A stretch of DNA of 64,000 bases from Methylococcus sp. EFPC2 (GTDB lineage Bacteria > Pseudomonadota > Gammaproteobacteria > Methylococcales > Methylococcaceae). Of this stretch, positions 60,958-64,000 are shown one piece after another; positions within the stretch are counted from its first letter, which is position 1, and the number at the start of each line of letters is the position of its first letter. The notes beneath the pieces are model-generated. The model was not told the DNA's origin and did no database searches. It saw only the letters and a program-made list of their open reading frames with translations. The stretch lies in assembly GCF_016925495.1 (NCBI RefSeq), contig NZ_CP070491.1:1426001-1490000 (forward strand), written 5' to 3'. The position numbers and the translations under genes were made by a program.

Positions 60958-61757
60958 TGCACGCGCTGCGCGAACTGGAACGAGTCGAATGGCGTGTGCT
61001 GGGCGCTCTGCGCTTCGTCGACGCCACCACGCGCGCGCCGGTCGAAGGCCCGCTCGTACTGCAGGCGGAAGGGGCTGTTTTGACCCGCAACCGCAGCGGC
61101 CTCTATGTCATCCGCCACTGGGACGCGTTGAGCGCGCACGAAGCGGAATTTTCCGCCCCGCCCGCCGATCCCGCGCCGGCCTCACGGGTCTTGAGCGTCG
61201 CGGTGAACGATCCGAGCGGCCGGTATCTGCCGGTGATCGCGGCGGTTCCGCTGCCGCGATCGCCGGCCCCGGCACTGGCCGCCGACTCGCTGTTCCAGGC
61301 GCAGCAGGTGCCCCTCTACCCCTCACCTAGTGCGAGCGTGGGCAGCAATTGGGCCGTGCTCAGGATCAGCCTCAGCGAAACCGCCTCCGGCGACGCCCTG
61401 GGCGGTGCGCTGCTGCGCGTGCGATCCAACGGCAGCGTTCTGGCGCGCGGATTGACCGATTGGCGCGGAGAAGCCTTGGTCCCGGTGGCCGGCGTGCCGG
61501 TCACCACGTTTTCCGATAACCCCGACGCCGTGCTGATCAGCGAGATCGAAGTGAGGCTGCAAGCCTTATTCGACCCGGCTACCGGCAGCCGTACGCCCAT
61601 GGCCCAAGTGCGCGCCGGACGAGCGCCGCAGCGGCTGCCGAGCGTCGACCCGGCCGCACTGGAAGACGCGGCCGCCGCCCTGCCCCAGACCGAACGCAAC
61701 CTCGCGATCGCCGCCCGGCGGGCGCAATCGCTGAGCATGAACCTGAGCCTGCCATGA
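60957..61757 (+). CDS. Carboxypeptidase-regulatory-like beta-sandwich protein of the injection locus
   Basis: This 266-residue protein is probably composed of beta-sandwich segments. Residues about 15-110 (VLGALRFVDATTRAPVEGPL, LYVIRHWDAL, VAVNDPSGRYLPVIAAVPLP) resemble a carboxypeptidase-regulatory or transthyretin-like fold. A second similar unit follows (about 130-200, LRISLSETASGDALGGALLR, GLTDWRGEALVPVAGVPV). The C-terminus is helical and Ala-rich. It has no signal peptide and no enzyme motif. Genes of this type sit between the DUF4255 and sheath genes in several eCIS loci. I infer a structural or particle-accessory role and am not sure of the exact family. Confidence 0.6.
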   Translation: MHALRELERVEWRVLGALRFVDATTRAPVEGPLVLQAEGAVLTRNRSGLYVIRHWDALSAHEAEFSAPPADPAPASRVLSVAVNDPSGRYLPVIAAVPLPRSPAPALAADSLFQAQQVPLYPSPSASVGSNWAVLRISLSETASGDALGGALLRVRSNGSVLARGLTDWRGEALVPVAGVPVTTFSDNPDAVLISEIEVRLQALFDPATGSRTPMAQVRAGRAPQRLPSVDPAALEDAAAALPQTERNLAIAARRAQSLSMNLSLP

Positions 61758-61903
61758 TGCCCGGCATTCCCGCCACTGACGTTCAGGTTTCGCGCCTCGC
61801 GCACCACCTGGCCACACCCCGGGACGAAAGCCCGGATTGGCCGGCTTACATCCGATCTTTCGGCCATACCGCAATCAGCAAGAAGGAGATGAGTCATGCC
61901 TGA
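61754..61903 (+). CDS. Possible 49-residue coupled ORF before the sheath gene
   Basis: The ATG at 61754 overlaps the preceding stop (ATGA), and the frame ends 7 bases inside the sheath gene, so it bridges the 138-base gap exactly. The product starts MMPGIPATDVQVSRLAHHLA and ends SKKEMSHA. It has no membrane segment and is unfamiliar. The sheath's own AGGAG lies within it. Bridging overlaps on both sides favour real translation, perhaps only for coupling. Confidence 0.4.
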   Translation: MMPGIPATDVQVSRLAHHLATPRDESPDWPAYIRSFGHTAISKKEMSHA

Positions 61904-63653
61904 ATATCTAGCGCCAGGTGTGTATGTCGAAGAAACCAGCTTCCGCGCCAAATCCATCGAAGGCGTAGGCACCAGCACCACCGCCTTCGTCGGGCCGACC
62001 CGCAAGGGCCCCTACCGGACCGGCGTCGATGCCCAGGAAGTCCCCGAATTGCTCACCAGCTTCGGCGACTTCGTGAACGTCTACGGCGGGTACTCCGACC
62101 TGGAATTGACCGACGCCTCGCCGGACACCAATTATCTCGCCCACGCCGTCCTCGCGTACTTCAACGAAGGCGGCAAACGCCTCTACGTCTCGCGTGCGGT
62201 GAGCGCCGGTGCCGCTGCTGCAACCGTCGACGTCACCGCCGACGGAACGGCGGACGCCGAGAGCGTCGCCTTCTCGGCACGATTCCCCGGCACCCTGGGC
62301 AACGGCACCATCCGGGTCATCGAAGTCGTCACGCCCGCCTCGGCGGTGGGCATGACCGCGGCCCCTGCCGGCACGCTGCTGCGCACGGGGGCGGATGGCG
62401 CGCTGGCGCATCACGTCAAGATCGGCACCGCCTGGCACCCCGCCGCGACGCCGGCCGACGCGGCCGTGGACGCCGCCACGCTGGCCGCCGCGACGCCGCG
62501 CTTCGTCACCCTGCAAGTCATCGCCCGCGACGCCGACGGCGACGAAACGAGCTGGGAAGGCCTGGGTTACGACAGCAGGCATCCGCGCGGAGTCGTACAC
62601 GTGCTGTCGGCGACCCCGGCGCGCCGTAACGACCATCTACAGAACACCTTTGCGATCAGCGTCGGCGCTTCGGTCAGCGCCCTGGAACTGCGCAACGCCT
62701 TGTTCACGGGCGCCATCGCCAACACCCAGGGCAATCTGGAGCGGCGCTACACCCTGGCCGACGGGACCGACGGCGCGGCGCCGACCAATGCCGAATACGC
62801 CCTCGCGCTGGCGGAAATCGCCGCCCTGGAGGATGTCTCCATCGTCGCGGCCCCCGGCTCCTCGGCCTATGCCGATGCGCAGGCGATACGCAACTCCCTC
62901 ATCACCCACGCCGAGGCGCGCCGTGCCTACCGCATCGCGGTGCTCGACACCCCGCCGGCGCAAACGCCGGGACAGGTCCGTACCCTGCGCGGACAGATGG
63001 ATTCCACCCGCGCCGCCCTTTACTACCCCTGGGTCGTGGTGTCCAACCCGAACGCCCGGGCCGGACGCGAGGACATTCCGCGGGAAATCGCCCTGCCGCC
63101 GTCGGGCCATGTGTGTGGCATCTACGCGCGCAACGACGTGGAACGCGGCGTCTACAAGGCTCCCGCCAACGAGGTCGTGCGCGGTGCGCTGCGCTTCGAG
63201 TTCGACGTCAACTTCGGTCAGCAGGAATTGCTCAACCCCCTGGGCGTCAACTGCCTCCGCCTGCTGTCCGGGCGCGGCTACCGGGTTTGGGGCGCGCGGC
63301 TGATCTCGTCCGACCCGGAATGGCGCTACGTCAGCGACCGGCGTTATTTCAACTTCCTGGAAGCCTCTATCGACCGCGGCACCCAATGGGCCGTATTCGA
63401 ACCCAACGGCGAGCGCCTGTGGGCCAATGTGCGGCAAACCATCTCGGACTTTCTCTACAACGAATGGGTGGGAGGCGCGCTGCTCGGTACGACGACCGAA
63501 CAGGCCTTTTTCGTGCGCTGCGACCGCAGCACCATGACCCAGAACGACCTGGACTCGGGGCGCCTGATCTGCCTGATCGGCGTCGCCCTGGTCAAGCCCG
63601 CCGAATTCGTGATCTTCCGGATCGGCCAGAAAACCGCGGACGCGCGTTCGTGA
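61896..63653 (+). CDS. Tail sheath protein of a contractile injection system
   Basis: This 585-residue protein forms the contractile outer sheath whose shortening drives the inner tube. It begins MPEYLAPGVYVEETSFRAKS and GVGTSTTAFVGPTRKGPYRT, the hallmark N-terminus of phage/Afp/PVC sheath subunits. The conserved C-terminal domain includes NPLGVNCLRLLSGRGYRVWG, YVSDRRYFNFLEASIDRGTQ and FVRCDRSTMTQNDLDSGRL. It ends with ALVKPAEFVIFRIGQ, the beta-hairpin handshake region. A variable domain in the middle (about 95-260) is surface exposed in homologues. AAGGAGATG precedes the start. It lies 27 bases before the tube gene. Confidence 0.95.
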   Translation: MPEYLAPGVYVEETSFRAKSIEGVGTSTTAFVGPTRKGPYRTGVDAQEVPELLTSFGDFVNVYGGYSDLELTDASPDTNYLAHAVLAYFNEGGKRLYVSRAVSAGAAAATVDVTADGTADAESVAFSARFPGTLGNGTIRVIEVVTPASAVGMTAAPAGTLLRTGADGALAHHVKIGTAWHPAATPADAAVDAATLAAATPRFVTLQVIARDADGDETSWEGLGYDSRHPRGVVHVLSATPARRNDHLQNTFAISVGASVSALELRNALFTGAIANTQGNLERRYTLADGTDGAAPTNAEYALALAEIAALEDVSIVAAPGSSAYADAQAIRNSLITHAEARRAYRIAVLDTPPAQTPGQVRTLRGQMDSTRAALYYPWVVVSNPNARAGREDIPREIALPPSGHVCGIYARNDVERGVYKAPANEVVRGALRFEFDVNFGQQELLNPLGVNCLRLLSGRGYRVWGARLISSDPEWRYVSDRRYFNFLEASIDRGTQWAVFEPNGERLWANVRQTISDFLYNEWVGGALLGTTTEQAFFVRCDRSTMTQNDLDSGRLICLIGVALVKPAEFVIFRIGQKTADARS

Positions 63654-63680
63654 CCGGCACCGCACATCAGGAGCTAAGAC

Positions 63681-64000
63681 ATGGCCAACAGAACCACACC
63701 CTACGGCGCCTTTAACTACGTGGTCGAGTTCGACGGCGGAGAACTGCTCGGCGGCTTCTCCGACGTCTCGGGCATCGGCACCGAGATCACCGTGGCGGAA
63801 TACCGCAACGGCAACGAAAAGGAAAACCACGTCCGCAAGGTGGCCGGCATCCACAAGGTATCCGACGTCACCGGCAAGCGAGGGCTGATCAATTCCAAAT
63901 CCCTCTTCGACTGGATCAAGGCGGCCCGCACCAACGGTCCGGACGCGCAGAAGACCATGAAGATCACCTTGCTGGACGAGGCGCAGAAACCCGTCCAGTC
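63681..64000 (+). CDS. Inner tube protein of a contractile injection system (5' part)
   Basis: The visible 106 residues (MANRTTPYGAFNYVVEFDGG, GFSDVSGIGTEITVAEYRNG, NHVRKVAGIHKVSDVTGKRG) match the T4 gp19/Pvc1-type tail tube family. In these, F-V-x-(I/V) then GFS-V-SG and a -(E/K)YR-G segment are characteristic. The N-terminal beta-strand pair and the GLI-S-LFDWI helix are visible. AGGAG precedes the ATG. The gene continues past the window, so its length (usually 140-180) cannot be checked. Confidence 0.92.
   Translation, partial: MANRTTPYGAFNYVVEFDGGELLGGFSDVSGIGTEITVAEYRNGNEKENHVRKVAGIHKVSDVTGKRGLINSKSLFDWIKAARTNGPDAQKTMKITLLDEAQKPVQ

Overview
The window is GC-rich DNA from a flagellated gammaproteobacterium. 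A methanotroph-like member of the Methylococcales is my best guess, and this is inference only. It rests on the enteric-type flg gene order, sigma54- and sigma28-type flagellar promoters, PEP-CTERM proteins, a bEBP-type regulator, CobS, and a contractile-injection locus. No 16S or housekeeping marker fixes the taxon.

Layout. (1) 1-6435: flagellar rod/hook genes flgB-C-D-E-F-G-(H) on the minus strand, diverging from flgA-flgM-flgN on the plus strand. (2) 6436-8262: a small mobile/RNA island with an 837-bp IS5-family element (IS427-like, 4-bp CTAG duplication, transposase in two frames), a tRNA-Ser(GGA) with its own promoter and terminator, and a decayed IS630-type transposase fragment. (3) 8353-12527: a PEP-CTERM protein with a sigma54-type promoter, a PAS-AAA+-Fis sigma54 activator translationally coupled to an HDOD protein, and cobS. 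(4) 12710-59005: the dominant feature. One uninterrupted 39-kb reading frame encodes a 13,020-residue LEPR-XLL protein. Upstream of it lies a tightly coupled four-gene cassette encoding a GAF/HlyD fusion, a PqqD-like/M50 protease/HlyD fusion, a shortened SecA-like ATPase and an HlyD adaptor, preceded by a possible 32-residue peptide gene. (5) 59125-59688: a cohesin-domain PEP-CTERM protein. (6) 60212-64000: the start of an extracellular contractile injection system (DUF4255/Pvc16-type cap protein, a possible beta-sandwich protein, sheath, tube), which runs off the right edge.

How it fits together. The flagellar genes are a standard two-tier regulon. The giant protein reads as a modular surface or secreted machine. 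From the N-terminus it has a LEPR motif, a beta-solenoid, 19 CARDB-like Ig repeats, propeller-like segments, nine He_PIG repeats, a dockerin, about 2,600 residues of YD/RHS repeats with an RHS core, a segment resembling the catalytic domain of EF/CyaA/ExoY-type nucleotidyl cyclase toxins, a matrixin-like zinc protease, and a terminal cohesin-dockerin pair. It has neither a classical cleavable signal peptide nor RTX repeats. The co-located SecA-like, M50 and HlyD genes are therefore the natural candidates for a dedicated export apparatus. I regard that pairing as the most likely under-described system here. The cohesin PEP-CTERM protein next door could be a surface receptor for the giant protein's dockerins. 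The contractile injection system is a second, independent delivery machine immediately alongside.
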